A stretch of 64,000 bases of DNA, taken from contig WFXF01000017.1 in the NCBI GenBank assembly GCA_015490755.1, forward strand, positions 24,492 to 88,491, in the 5' to 3' direction. The notes under the pieces were generated by a model that was not told the origin of the DNA, did not search any database, and saw only the letters and a list, made by a program, of their open reading frames with translations. Position 1 is the stretch's first letter. Each line of letters begins with the position of its first letter. This document shows, piece by piece, positions 1-8,151 of the stretch. A program made the position numbers and the translations under genes. Source of the DNA: Gammaproteobacteria bacterium (GTDB lineage: Bacteria > Pseudomonadota > Gammaproteobacteria > JAADGQ01).

Positions 1-36
1 CAAAAAAGGCCGCCATTTAAAGTGGCGGCCTTTTTT
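1..36 (-). terminator. Rho-independent terminator downstream of cysH
   Basis: A 7-bp GC-only stem (GGCCGCC at 8-14 pairing with GGCGGCC at 24-30) closes a short AT-rich loop. It is flanked by six A on the left and six T on the right, so it can end transcription in both directions. It lies just past the cysH stop codon. Confidence 0.9.
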
Positions 37-52
37 ATTGACACTTACACTT

Positions 53-778
53 TTACAGATGCAAACCACACTCTGTTTTAGGGCTATTATTCCAGCGGCC
101 TGAACGATCATCTCCCGGCTTGGTACAATGTGTGCAACCAATAGAAGAGTAACCTTGTGCAACTAATGGATGAAATGGAAGATCATGCTCCTTAATATAG
201 AGGTCACGCTCTTCCTTGCTTACATCAACCAGTGGATAAAACTTGATAATACCATTGCGTTCTTCAAAAATATCTAATGTCGCACGATGCTCGGTTTGCC
301 AACGCATAAGACCTGATACCCAGATATCGTAACGCCCCTGCAAATTATAGAGAGGCTCAACTTTATTAATTGAACAGCAAAAATCAGGATCAGTTTTCCA
401 TGTTTCATCTTTTACCGTATACTCATGCTTCCATGCCTCGGCACGCACATCTTCTACTTTCAGATTAAACATCTTGGTTAACTTTTCTTTATATGCCAGC
501 GTATCAGGAAAATGAAAGCCTGTATCAATAAAGTATACTTTTTGATTAGGGGCAAAACGTGAAAAAATATGTAACAGATATGCTGAAGTTGCAGCAAAAG
601 AAGAGGTCAGCATCACCTTATCTTGAGAAAAATCCTTATAAAGCTCCTGTATACGTGCTTCTATGTCTAATGAGTAATACTTATCATTTAATGCCTTGAT
701 ATCTTCAGCACTCAAACCGGCACTATTACTATCGGACGATATTGACTGCTCCACTGCAGCGGCATTACTTTTAGACAT
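53..778 (-). CDS. cysH: Assimilatory adenylylsulfate (APS) reductase, CysH family
   Basis: Reduces activated sulfate to sulfite with electrons from thioredoxin, in the cytoplasmic sulfate-assimilation pathway. The 241-aa protein has the PP-loop-like LTSSF stretch near residue 57, the IDTGFHFPDT motif near 84-93 and the C-terminal ECGLHL motif with the redox cysteine C237. It also carries the paired cysteines C134-C135 and C215/C218 (CxxC), the four ligands of the [4Fe-4S] cluster found in APS-using enzymes and absent from enterobacterial PAPS reductases. APS is therefore the likely substrate. The gene stands alone; a strong terminator follows it and a long inverted repeat precedes it. cysK, the next step after sulfide, is 7.4 kb away. 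Family assignment is firm; the APS preference rests on the cysteine pattern. Confidence 0.93.
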   Translation of the reverse strand: MSKSNAAAVEQSISSDSNSAGLSAEDIKALNDKYYSLDIEARIQELYKDFSQDKVMLTSSFAATSAYLLHIFSRFAPNQKVYFIDTGFHFPDTLAYKEKLTKMFNLKVEDVRAEAWKHEYTVKDETWKTDPDFCCSINKVEPLYNLQGRYDIWVSGLMRWQTEHRATLDIFEERNGIIKFYPLVDVSKEERDLYIKEHDLPFHPLVAQGYSSIGCTHCTKPGDDRSGRWNNSPKTECGLHL

Positions 779-812
779 AACTTTAAAACCTACAAAAATA
801 TCGTTTAAACCC

Positions 813-1009
813 AGGAGCGTGCATGAAATAATCCCCTTGTCACTCCTTAGGAACGTTCACGAAATAACTTCTGCACTCTGGCTTGCCCTTTTGCTTCGGC
901 TCAAACGATCTCAATCGTTACATAGGCCAGCTATGCGCCTCTTGAGATCGTTTGAGCCGAAGCAAAATTTCTACGCCATAGTTGCAGAAGTTATTCCGTG
1001 CACGTTCCT
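813..1009. repeat. Long imperfect inverted repeat (MITE/REP-like) upstream of cysH
   Basis: The only content of the 334-bp gap between ygfX and cysH. Arms at about 848-914 and 942-1009 pair over most of their length. The outer ends match (GGAACGT.CACG.AATAACTT, then CTTCTGCA), and the inner parts are exact (TTTTGCTTCGGCTCAAACGA facing its complement). The 27-bp loop is 915-941. A further copy of the outer motif (GGAGCGTGCATGAAATAA) sits just before the left arm at 814-831. No open reading frame is supported here. A related half copy lies at 15257-15303, so this is a dispersed element rather than a local terminator. The cysH promoter must lie in or beside it. Confidence 0.8.
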
Positions 1010-1112
1010 TAACAACCAAGAGACCTAAACCGCCTCTTTGTAAAAACGCGCCAGTGTACCATATTGACGATGCTCTGATAGACATCTATGGCTTAATACA
1101 AGTTCCAATTAT

Positions 1113-1556
1113 TTATGAACACACCTGCATACGCAAACGCACACGTAATTTTCGATGTGATTCAGCAGTCACACTATCGATAAAAATAATAGCAACCCGC
1201 CTCTCTTTTGCAGCTGTTTTAAAGCGCAGAACGACTAAGCCCGCATGCAGATAACTTTGTCCCAATAGCACCCCTTCGACACTATCTCCACAACGATCAA
1301 AAATTTTCCACTGTTGCCCTTCCAGCCAAACCAGACGAACTATCGACTTTTTAGTATTCATTCGAATATACAGATTAATCTGCAAATACAAATTCAAAAC
1401 AATCAACAAAATGAATAGGATAGATAACCAACCAGAAACAGGAACAATCAATAAAACCAAAATGGCTCCTCCATGCATAAAGCATAAAATCACCAGAAAT
1501 ATACGAGAAGCTTTTAAGTCAAGGCACAGCGGAGTTGCGTATTTGGGTAATGACAT
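1113..1556 (-). CDS. ygfX: YgfX (CptA) family membrane protein
   Basis: A 147-aa protein with two hydrophobic segments near residues 18-38 and 42-64, followed by a soluble tail of about 80 residues. This is the architecture of the YgfX/CptA family (DUF1434), which is normally encoded directly after sdhE. The start overlaps the end of sdhE by 38 bp, so the two are surely co-transcribed. In E. coli, YgfX has been described as a toxin acting on cytoskeletal proteins and as a partner of SdhE; its true role is unsettled. The identification relies on topology, size and linkage more than on sequence motifs. Confidence 0.75.
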   Translation of the reverse strand: MSLPKYATPLCLDLKASRIFLVILCFMHGGAILVLLIVPVSGWLSILFILLIVLNLYLQINLYIRMNTKKSIVRLVWLEGQQWKIFDRCGDSVEGVLLGQSYLHAGLVVLRFKTAAKERRVAIIFIDSVTAESHRKLRVRLRMQVCS

Positions 1557-1782
1557 GGTTTAACTCTGAATCCTTGGGTTCACTGCGAGCCATGAGCCAT
1601 TCGAGCAGATCATTATCTGGATAACTTAACAATGATATAAACAGATTTCTCTCTCTTTTTGAAAGTGTATCGTAACCAGTATCAAAAAAGCTCAGCAACA
1701 ATACATCCAGCTCACGCATCCCTCGTCTGCATTGCCAACGTACCTTTGAGCGATTGTCACACACTTCATTACATTCACTCAC
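1519..1782 (-). CDS. sdhE: SdhE, FAD assembly factor for succinate dehydrogenase
   Basis: An 87-aa protein containing the family signature RRGMRELD (residues 19-26), the surface that helps attach FAD covalently to the SdhA flavoprotein. The usual WQCRRGM context and the acidic C-terminal half are present. Translation starts at a GTG preceded by AGGAGG, 9 bases upstream. It lies 28 bp after flgH on the same strand and overlaps ygfX. The sdhE-ygfX pair is a standard unit, but its position at the tail of a flagellar operon is unusual. Confidence 0.88.
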   Translation of the reverse strand: MSECNEVCDNRSKVRWQCRRGMRELDVLLLSFFDTGYDTLSKRERNLFISLLSYPDNDLLEWLMARSEPKDSELNHVITQIRNSAVP

Positions 1783-1810
1783 TGAAAAATGCCTCCTGTT
1801 TTCTATCTCC

Positions 1811-2503
1811 CTAAAACGGCCACCAAGGGCTATTAAATGCCCGCTCTAACCAACCCATTCTATTTACATCATCCATCACGCCTTCACTGGCATAGGTGAT
1901 ATTCGCATTTGCTATTTGTGTGGATAAAATGGAGTTATCCGTGCCGATATCATTGGAGCGTACCACACCTGAAAGCTTAATATATTCTTTTCCCTGATTC
2001 ATTTCTAAAACTTTCTGTCCTTTAATTACATAGTTTCCATTCGGTAAAACCTGGGTAATCACCGCCGCAATACTGCCATTGAGTGTATTACTTTGAGCGC
2101 TATCACCTGAACCTGAAAATTTTCGACCTGAATTGAGGCTAGCAGAGAGATCAAACTGTGATTTGAATGAAGGCAGCGTACCAAGAACAGTCGGCGCAGT
2201 AACACTCACTTCACTGTCTTTTTCAGTTGTTGTGCTGGCTCTTTTGGTAGCGGCGGTTTTTTCAGCAAGTTTAACATTAATGATATCACCCACACGGTGA
2301 CCTTTTTGATCTTCAAACAGACCTCCAGAGCTGAATTCATAAATAGCACCTGGCGTTGTTTCGACAGGTTTGATATCTGGGTAGACAAATTCATCCGCAC
2401 TCGTCAATTGAGATTTTTGAGGAGTATAACTACAACCTGAAACAGACAACACCAAAGCCAGCCAAACAACAGACCTCAAACCAATCACACCAAAAACAGC
2501 CAT
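1811..2503 (-). CDS. flgH: Flagellar L-ring lipoprotein FlgH
   Basis: Builds the L ring, the outer-membrane bushing around the flagellar rod. The 230-aa precursor has an N-terminal signal peptide ending in the lipobox VSGC (Cys24), so it is exported and lipidated. The conserved FlgH core follows (GDIINVKLAEKT, then NGNYVIKGQKVLEMNQGKEY). Its start codon overlaps the flgG stop codon (TAATG), indicating translational coupling. It is the last flagellar gene in this run; flgI and flgJ, which usually follow, are not in the window. Confidence 0.96.
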   Translation of the reverse strand: MAVFGVIGLRSVVWLALVLSVSGCSYTPQKSQLTSADEFVYPDIKPVETTPGAIYEFSSGGLFEDQKGHRVGDIINVKLAEKTAATKRASTTTEKDSEVSVTAPTVLGTLPSFKSQFDLSASLNSGRKFSGSGDSAQSNTLNGSIAAVITQVLPNGNYVIKGQKVLEMNQGKEYIKLSGVVRSNDIGTDNSILSTQIANANITYASEGVMDDVNRMGWLERAFNSPWWPF

Positions 2504-3288
2504 TACAGATTGTTACTCACATATTGCAACATTCTGTCGGTCGCAGAAATCACTTTAGAATTCATTTCATAGGCACGCTGGGTTTCAATCATATTGACCA
2601 GCTCCTCAACGACATTAATATTTGAACTTTCCAAAGCGCCCTGCAACACCGTACCAACACCATTCAAACCCGGCGTTGAAGTCGATGGCGCACCACTTGC
2701 TGCCGACTCAATATAAAGATTTTTACCTACGGGTTGCAGCCCTGTTGGGTTGATAAAATCAGCCAGCTGAATATTACCCAATTGTGTGGGAGTCGCTGTA
2801 CCTGGTGTAGTCGCACTCACGACTCCATCAATCCCGATCGTCAGGCTTAATGCATCTTCAGGTACAGTAATCGCAGGTTGAAGCGTATAGCCATTTGAGG
2901 TTACGATCTGCCCTTGACTATCCACTTTAAAGTTACCATCACGAGAATAGGCCATAGTGCCATCGGGTTGCAAAATTTGAAAAAAACCACGTCCTTCAAC
3001 CGCAATATCCAGCGAATTCCCTGTTTGAATCATATTACCTTGCGTATGTAACTTATCAGTCGCAACCGTTCTAACACCGGTACCGAGTGATAAACCTGAA
3101 GGAATTTGTGTATCTTGTGAGGATTGTGCGCCCACCTGGCGAATATTTTGATAAAAAAGATCTTCGAAAACAGCGCGACCTCTTTTAAACCCGGTAGTAT
3201 TCACATTTGCCAGATTATTGGAAACCACAGCCATTCGTGTTTGCTGCGCATCCAGCCCTGTTTTAGCGATCCATAGTGCTTGATTCAT
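2503..3288 (-). CDS. flgG: Flagellar distal rod protein FlgG
   Basis: Forms the distal rod of the flagellar basal body and is exported by the flagellar type III apparatus, so it has no signal peptide. The 261-aa length is typical. The N-terminal rod motif is visible ([20 protein letters not shown], then [13 protein letters not shown]). The C-terminal coiled region [15 protein letters not shown] is also present in its usual form, followed by [13 protein letters not shown]. The gene sits between flgF and flgH in the standard order. Confidence 0.97.
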   Translation of the reverse strand: MNQALWIAKTGLDAQQTRMAVVSNNLANVNTTGFKRGRAVFEDLFYQNIRQVGAQSSQDTQIPSGLSLGTGVRTVATDKLHTQGNMIQTGNSLDIAVEGRGFFQILQPDGTMAYSRDGNFKVDSQGQIVTSNGYTLQPAITVPEDALSLTIGIDGVVSATTPGTATPTQLGNIQLADFINPTGLQPVGKNLYIESAASGAPSTSTPGLNGVGTVLQGALESSNINVVEELVNMIETQRAYEMNSKVISATDRMLQYVSNNL

Positions 3289-3317
3289 ATCTGTTTCCCT
3301 TTATTGAGATAGCTTAA

Positions 3318-4061
3318 TTATCCTTGCAAACGTAATAACGCAGCGGATGCCTTATCATTATCTTCCGTGGTTTTCATCATTTTTATCTGCATTTCAAACT
3401 GGCGAGACAATGTAATCATTTTGATCATTGAGTCCACCGAATTCACATTACTGCTCTCAAGGTGACCTGAAAGCAGCCGAACATTTGCATCGGGCGGAGC
3501 AACACTATTATCCCTGAGCCTTAACAGCCCATCTTTACCTTTAACCATCTCTTCCAGCGGTGGATTAACCAGCTTGATGCGATCAACAATTGCCAGTGCA
3601 TCAGCAGATTGGCCAAGCGGCAACATAGTAAATGTACCATCTGCCCCTAATTCAATTTTTTCAGCCGGTGGCAGTGCAATGATTCCGTTATTTCCTTTCA
3701 CCGGATAGCCCGCACCCGTTGTAACAATACCACCACTGGCAATACGCAGATCACCTGCACGTGTATAAGCCTCACCACCATCAGGCGTTTGCACCGCAAT
3801 AAACCCATAATCTTCAATCGCAACATCCAGTTCTCGACCAGTGCTCACTACTGAACCCGGTGTAAAATCTATACCGGTACTTCTTTCTGACGTATAAGTA
3901 CGCGTTGGCCAGCCTGATCCTGACAACGATCTCCCTGAAAAAGCCTCCATATCCGCACGAAAACCTGCCGTATTAGCATTGGCAAGATTATGCGCATTCA
4001 CTGTTTGAGAGCGCATGGTCTGTTTCGCACCGGACATTGCAATGTATAGCATTCGATCCAT
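3318..4061 (-). CDS. flgF: Flagellar proximal rod protein FlgF
   Basis: A proximal-rod component of the basal body. The 247-aa protein begins MDRMLYIAMSGAKQTMRSQ and has the rod-family NLANANTAGFRAD motif. It ends with the shared ESSNVNSVDSMIKMITLSRQ coiled-coil region. It is distinguished from FlgG by its length, the MDRMLYIAM start and its position between flgE and flgG. Confidence 0.95.
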   Translation of the reverse strand: MDRMLYIAMSGAKQTMRSQTVNAHNLANANTAGFRADMEAFSGRSLSGSGWPTRTYTSERSTGIDFTPGSVVSTGRELDVAIEDYGFIAVQTPDGGEAYTRAGDLRIASGGIVTTGAGYPVKGNNGIIALPPAEKIELGADGTFTMLPLGQSADALAIVDRIKLVNPPLEEMVKGKDGLLRLRDNSVAPPDANVRLLSGHLESSNVNSVDSMIKMITLSRQFEMQIKMMKTTEDNDKASAALLRLQG

Positions 4062-4097
4062 GTTATACCTCCAGACTTCTTACAGGGCTAATATTCA

Positions 4098-5714
4098 TTA
4101 ACGGATGTTAATAATTGTCTGAGTGATTGTATCCGCCGTAGAAATCACCTGCGAATTTGCCTGAAAGTTTCGCTGTGCAGTAATCATGTTGACCAGCTGT
4201 TCTGTCAAATCAACGTTAGATCCTTCCAGCGACCCCGACTGAACCAAGCCTAAACTGGATGAGCCAGGTGCACCCACAAGCGGGGCACCCGAATCGAAAC
4301 TTTCAGCCCAGGAAGTATCGCCTAATGGACGAAGCCCCTGTGGATTACGAAAGTTGGCCAATGTCACCTGTGCTTCCACCCGTGTTTGGCCATTGCTAAA
4401 ACGTGCCAAAACCATTCCAGTGTCATCAATATCAATACCACTTAAACGCCCTGTGGTAAAACCGTCTTGAGACAGTTCATTGACATTGAAACCACCGCCA
4501 TATTGAGTCAGACCAGAATAATCAAGCGTCAACGACATACTGGCCGCACCGCCTCCAGGGTTATAAGCACTCGTACTAATTGATGAAGGAGGTGCTGGCA
4601 CACCATTGATAGACAATAGCTCTCCACCCGTTGAAAAATTAAGTAAGTCCGAGCCATTCGCCTGTGCTCCCGGAATTTGAGTGCCATTGATAAATGTATA
4701 ACTTTCCCATTCACCTGGCACTTCTGTTTTTCGATAATAAAAAGAGGCCAGATGGCTCGCACCCAATGAGTCGAAAACAGTCAGAGATGTTGAACGGTTA
4801 TAACTTGTTGCATCAGTTACCGAAAAACCACGCTGTGCTGAACCATCAGCCAATGCAATAACATCGGATGTGCCTCCTCCGCCAGCTTGTGAAACCAATC
4901 CGGTGGTATCAATTGTGATTGGAACTGTGGGCTGATTTGCCGCACCATCTGGATCCCAGTTGAGCGTAGCAACATCCGTTCCAATACCAACACCCGCGGC
5001 TGTTGTTGCAGGCTGAGTCGGTGCACCCCCAACTAATAGTTCAACATCCCAATCTGCTCCTCCAGCGGGAGTAAATAGTAAAGTTGCATTATTCACTTCA
5101 TTACCATAATTATCAAAAATACTGAAAGCAGCTGTTGTATAAGATGCATCATCTGTGTCCAGTATTCCCGCGCCGGTAAACTGAATGGCAGAAGTGGTCA
5201 CCGCCGCCGCAGGCACCTCAGCATCTGCATCCAAATTAAGCCCCAAATCAACCGAAGTCGTCGCTCTGGGGGAAAGATCGTCAGTACGAAGCTGAATACT
5301 GCCCTGCGCTCCTGTGATATTACCAACATCATCCACCATATAACCCGTCAGTTGTTGATCAGAACTGTTCACTATAAAACCATCATTATCAACACCAAAT
5401 GCACCCGCACGGCTGTATACAATCGTGCCATTATCATCCAGCCGAAAAAAACCTTGTCCACTGATCGCCAGATCAAGAGCATTGTTAGTAAATTCAGTGT
5501 TCCCCTGAGAAAACTGTTGAGCGACACTTGCGACTTTCACCCCGCTACCCACTGCATCGGATGCAGTACCCAGATTAGATAGAGCATAAATATCTGCAAA
5601 TTCAGTACGTGATTGCTTGAAACCCGTTGTGCTGGCATTTGCAACATTATTACCAATCACCTGCAGATCTGTTGAAGCAGCATTCAATCCACTTAAAGCG
5701 ATACGAAATGGCAT
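4098..5714 (-). CDS. flgE: Flagellar hook protein FlgE
   Basis: The subunit of the flagellar hook. It starts MPFRIALSGLNAASTDLQVI with NNVANASTTGFKQSR and ends in the conserved EGSNVDLTEQLVNMITAQRN region. At 538 aa it is longer than the roughly 400-aa enterobacterial protein. The extra length is in the central, surface-exposed domain, which is rich in Ala, Gly, Thr and Asp (about residues 170-300); such variable insertions are common in hook proteins. The gene follows flgD by 14 bp. Confidence 0.96.
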   Translation of the reverse strand: MPFRIALSGLNAASTDLQVIGNNVANASTTGFKQSRTEFADIYALSNLGTASDAVGSGVKVASVAQQFSQGNTEFTNNALDLAISGQGFFRLDDNGTIVYSRAGAFGVDNDGFIVNSSDQQLTGYMVDDVGNITGAQGSIQLRTDDLSPRATTSVDLGLNLDADAEVPAAAVTTSAIQFTGAGILDTDDASYTTAAFSIFDNYGNEVNNATLLFTPAGGADWDVELLVGGAPTQPATTAAGVGIGTDVATLNWDPDGAANQPTVPITIDTTGLVSQAGGGGTSDVIALADGSAQRGFSVTDATSYNRSTSLTVFDSLGASHLASFYYRKTEVPGEWESYTFINGTQIPGAQANGSDLLNFSTGGELLSINGVPAPPSSISTSAYNPGGGAASMSLTLDYSGLTQYGGGFNVNELSQDGFTTGRLSGIDIDDTGMVLARFSNGQTRVEAQVTLANFRNPQGLRPLGDTSWAESFDSGAPLVGAPGSSSLGLVQSGSLEGSNVDLTEQLVNMITAQRNFQANSQVISTADTITQTIINIR

Positions 5715-5728
5715 ACGACCTCTCCTTG

Positions 5729-6397
5729 TTACTTGATCTGTTTAACTTCATTAAAAGCAGCTGCACCGAGGCCCGCCAAATTGACCATAAGCCCGCTGCT
5801 ACCGTTCCCTAATGTGACACTTTCAACCTGAGCTTCAATGACTGTATTCAACGCCTGATCTTTTCCATCAATGACGGCTTGTGCAGTTATGTTATATTTT
5901 CCAGCCGCAGCCGGTTCTCCATCACTGCCGATACCATCCCAATTGAATTCGACCTGCCCCGGCTGTTTGGCACCTAAATTGAGTTGTTTCACTACATTGC
6001 CACTTAAATCTGAAATCGTCACTTTGACTTCTGGGCTGTTCACTGGCAACTCCAAAGCACCATTAAAGCCACCTTGCTTTTCCATATAAGCAGTGTCACC
6101 CGGAAGCTGTACTGTGCGCCCAATCAAACTGGAAGCCTGTAGCGCCTGACTGGAATAGAGTGAATTACTCAATTGACCAAAAGAGTCATTTAGAGTTTGA
6201 ATGCCTGACGATGTACTGAACTGTGCCATTTGAGCCAAAAAATCACCATTTTCCATTGGCTTCAATGGATCTTGGTTGCTCATCTGCGACATCATGAGCT
6301 TCATAAAGTCATCTTGCCCCAGCTCTGTTTTTTTCTTGGGTGCCTGTTGCCCAAGACCTAACTGGCTGACCACACTGCTATCAATATGTGTTGACAT
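5729..6397 (-). CDS. flgD: Flagellar hook assembly scaffold FlgD
   Basis: The hook-capping protein that guides FlgE polymerisation. The 222-aa protein has the N-terminal signature DDFMKLMMSQMSNQDPLKPM and then MENGDFLAQMAQFSTSSGIQ. The C-terminal half contains the beta-rich FlgD Ig-like/Tudor region (about residues 90-205), including the NWDGIGSDGEPAAAGKY motif. It is cytoplasmic until exported and lies in standard order between flgC and flgE. Confidence 0.96.
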   Translation of the reverse strand: MSTHIDSSVVSQLGLGQQAPKKKTELGQDDFMKLMMSQMSNQDPLKPMENGDFLAQMAQFSTSSGIQTLNDSFGQLSNSLYSSQALQASSLIGRTVQLPGDTAYMEKQGGFNGALELPVNSPEVKVTISDLSGNVVKQLNLGAKQPGQVEFNWDGIGSDGEPAAAGKYNITAQAVIDGKDQALNTVIEAQVESVTLGNGSSGLMVNLAGLGAAAFNEVKQIK

Positions 6398-6412
6398 TTT
6401 ATCTACCTGAAT

Positions 6413-6820
6413 TTATCGGCCAATATTTAATGTATTCATCAACAACTGCTTTGATGTATTCATCACTTCGATATTATTTTGATAAGAGCGCGATGCAGAT
6501 ATCATATTAGCCATCTGCTCAATGACATTAACATTTGAAGAATAAACATAACCCTCTTCATCTGCCAATGGATTATCCGGTTCAAAGCGCTTTAATGCTT
6601 CAGCATTTGACTCAAGAATATTCGTCATCCTCACACCGACATTTTTACCATCAAACTCATTCATTACTGATTCAAATACGGGTTCTTTTGCACGATAAAC
6701 ATCTTCAGCTTTTCCCGCTGTATTTCCTGCATTCGCCAAGTTACTGGCAGTAAGATTCAAACGGTGAGACTGTGCACTCATGCCCGAACCTGAAATATTA
6801 AATATATTTAAAAGTGACAT
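6413..6820 (-). CDS. flgC: Flagellar proximal rod protein FlgC
   Basis: A 135-aa proximal rod protein of typical length. It starts MSLLNIFNISGSGMSAQSHR and has NLTASNLANAGNTAGK. It ends with the rod coiled coil SSNVNVIEQMANMISASRSY. The start is well supported by a GGGGAATAACC ribosome-binding region. It lies only 2 bp after flgB. Confidence 0.96.
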   Translation of the reverse strand: MSLLNIFNISGSGMSAQSHRLNLTASNLANAGNTAGKAEDVYRAKEPVFESVMNEFDGKNVGVRMTNILESNAEALKRFEPDNPLADEEGYVYSSNVNVIEQMANMISASRSYQNNIEVMNTSKQLLMNTLNIGR

Positions 6821-6822
6821 GG

Positions 6823-7221
6823 TTATTCCCCTTTGAGAGCGCCCTTAAGGCCTTTAATACGTCCATTTAAAAATGTGAGTGTCGCTTGGTACTGCAATGC
6901 ATTTCTAGAAAATTCAGCTTGTTCAATATGAGTTTCAACCGTATTACCATCCAGTGAAGGCTGGGTCGGAACTCTATACATAAGATCTTCACTGTTTGAC
7001 GTCGTTAACGCTGCACTTGAAACATGTCCGGCAGATGTCGTTTTAAGCTGTATGGCTGTTTTTGTGACATCCTTCAGAGCATTGGCAAAATCCATATCAC
7101 GAGCTTTAAAGCCGGGTGTATCCGCATTCGCAAGATTATTAGCCAATATTTCAGCACGACGTGAACGTAACACCAATGTGTCAGCGTATTGTCCTAGAAC
7201 ACTACCAATATTGTTTGGCAT
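6823..7221 (-). CDS. flgB: Flagellar proximal rod protein FlgB
   Basis: The first gene of the rod-hook operon, encoding the rod component closest to the MS ring. It contains the family motif RAEILANNLANADTPGFKARD (shown here in part: NNLANADTPGFKARD). Three ATG codons lie in tandem (7227, 7224, 7221) directly after the Shine-Dalgarno AGGAG. Only the third leaves a normal 6-base spacer, so 132 aa is the preferred product, although starts at the upstream ATGs would add only one or two Met. A sigma-54 promoter lies about 35 bp upstream. Confidence 0.95.
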   Translation of the reverse strand: MPNNIGSVLGQYADTLVLRSRRAEILANNLANADTPGFKARDMDFANALKDVTKTAIQLKTTSAGHVSSAALTTSNSEDLMYRVPTQPSLDGNTVETHIEQAEFSRNALQYQATLTFLNGRIKGLKGALKGE

Positions 7222-7253
7222 CATCATCTCCTGTCTATCTTGTGAATAAACGT

Positions 7254-7269
7254 AGCAAACGTTGTACCA
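7254..7269 (-). promoter_or_regulatory. Sigma-54 (RpoN) promoter of the flgBCDEFGH operon
   Basis: Read on the minus strand, TGGTAC-AACGT-TTGCTA matches the RpoN consensus TGGCAC-N5-TTGCA/T. The invariant GG and GC doublets are separated by exactly 10 bases. The predicted transcript would start near 7243, leaving a short leader with an AGGAG site before flgB. RpoN-driven class-2 rod-hook operons are well known in Pseudomonas and Vibrio. The activator (FleQ/FlrC type) is not in the window. Confidence 0.8.
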
Positions 7270-7362
7270 GTATGTAGATATTGATTAAAAACAGAAAGTT
7301 AGAATATGGATTGACGATCTTTGAAAGAAATACGGCAATCGGATGCCGCTATGTGGCAACTT

Positions 7363-7610
7363 TTACAGTGACAACTGTAAATTATCGTTAACCGTTTTTA
7401 TCAAAGCCTTCGGGACACTTTTTTCAGCAGCAAGCATCGCCCACTGTGATACGTGTTCAATGGTTTCATCAAGAGTGGTATTGATCATCTTTTTAGTAAA
7501 AATCGGACTTAATTTTTCAATTGTATCTCTATTTGCCCTGAAGCAATCATAAGCGCCTTACGAGAAACACCAGCGCTTACAGCAAGATCAGCTTGAGTTA
7601 AGTTCGGGTC
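7363..7610 (-). pseudogene. Decayed remnant of a small helix-turn-helix protein
   Basis: In one minus-strand frame 7610-7509 reads YDPNLTQADLAVSAGVSRKA followed by a few more residues and a stop. This looks like an XRE-type helix-turn-helix start, but it has no start codon and an upstream stop. The adjacent frame then continues from about 7557 to a stop at 7363 as a plausible amphipathic tail (TIEKLSPIFTKKMINTTLDE and onward). Joining the two requires one frameshift. I read this as a broken regulator gene, possibly plasmid- or phage-derived. The rest of the 7228-7725 gap holds only the flgB promoter and a short tandem repeat. Confidence 0.35.
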
Positions 7611-7683
7611 ATATCATTTCTGGATATCAATGTGATCACACTCATATTAAGTATTTGAAAAAAAATATTAACGGAGTATCCTT

Positions 7684-7706
7684 AAACACAAACACAAACA
7701 CAAACA
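7684..7706. repeat. Short AAACAC tandem repeat in the leader of the DUF4332 gene
   Basis: Three and a half units of the 6-base motif AAACAC lie 20 bases before the start codon at 7726. The ribosome-binding site AAAGGA follows. The purine/C-rich leader is probably unstructured; slippage could alter leader length. No function is shown. Confidence 0.6.
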
Positions 7707-7725
7707 AACCAAAAGGATACAAAAA

Positions 7726-8130
7726 ATGTCAAAATTATCTGAAATTGAAGGTATTGGTGAAGCTTACTCAAAAAAACTGAAAGCAGCGGGTATCACATCA
7801 TTGGAAAATCTTCTAGAGAAAGGTTGCACAAAAAAAGGTCGTAAAGAAATAGCGGAAAAATCAAACATTAGTGAAAAACTTATACTGAGTTGGGTTGACC
7901 GTGCAGATCTATCCAGAGTAAAGGGTGTTAGTACCCAGTATGCTGACCTTCTCAAGTGTGCAGGTGTTGATACCATCCCTGAACTGACTCAGCGCAATCC
8001 AGAAAATCTTCAAATAAAAATGTCTGAGGTCAACGAAGAAAAAAACCTGGTTCGTAAAATACCAACTGTTTCACAAGTGCAGGACTGGGTGGCTCAAGCG
8101 AAAGAGTTGCCTCGCATAGTGACTCACTAG
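7726..8130 (+). CDS. DUF4332-like helix-hairpin-helix protein
   Basis: A 134-aa soluble protein containing two helix-hairpin-helix-like units: EIEGIGEAYSKKLKAAGI near residues 6-23 and DLSRVKGVSTQYADLLKCAG near residues 61-80. This is the pattern of DUF4332 proteins, which are thought to bind DNA non-specifically, but no defined function is known. The start is supported by AAAGGA 8 bases upstream. It ends 21 bp before cysK on the same strand, so the two may be co-transcribed; no functional link between them is known. Confidence 0.75.
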   Translation: MSKLSEIEGIGEAYSKKLKAAGITSLENLLEKGCTKKGRKEIAEKSNISEKLILSWVDRADLSRVKGVSTQYADLLKCAGVDTIPELTQRNPENLQIKMSEVNEEKNLVRKIPTVSQVQDWVAQAKELPRIVTH

Positions 8131-8151
8131 CTGAATCAAGGAACCTACAAC

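Noticed and set aside
7343..7552. Plus-strand open frame of 69 codons upstream of the DUF4332 gene
   Set aside because: No ribosome site or recognisable domain; the opposite strand reads better as a decayed HTH gene.
7633..7645. CRP-like site TGTGATCACA upstream of the DUF4332 gene
   Set aside because: The half sites have no 6-base spacer between them, so it does not match the CRP consensus.
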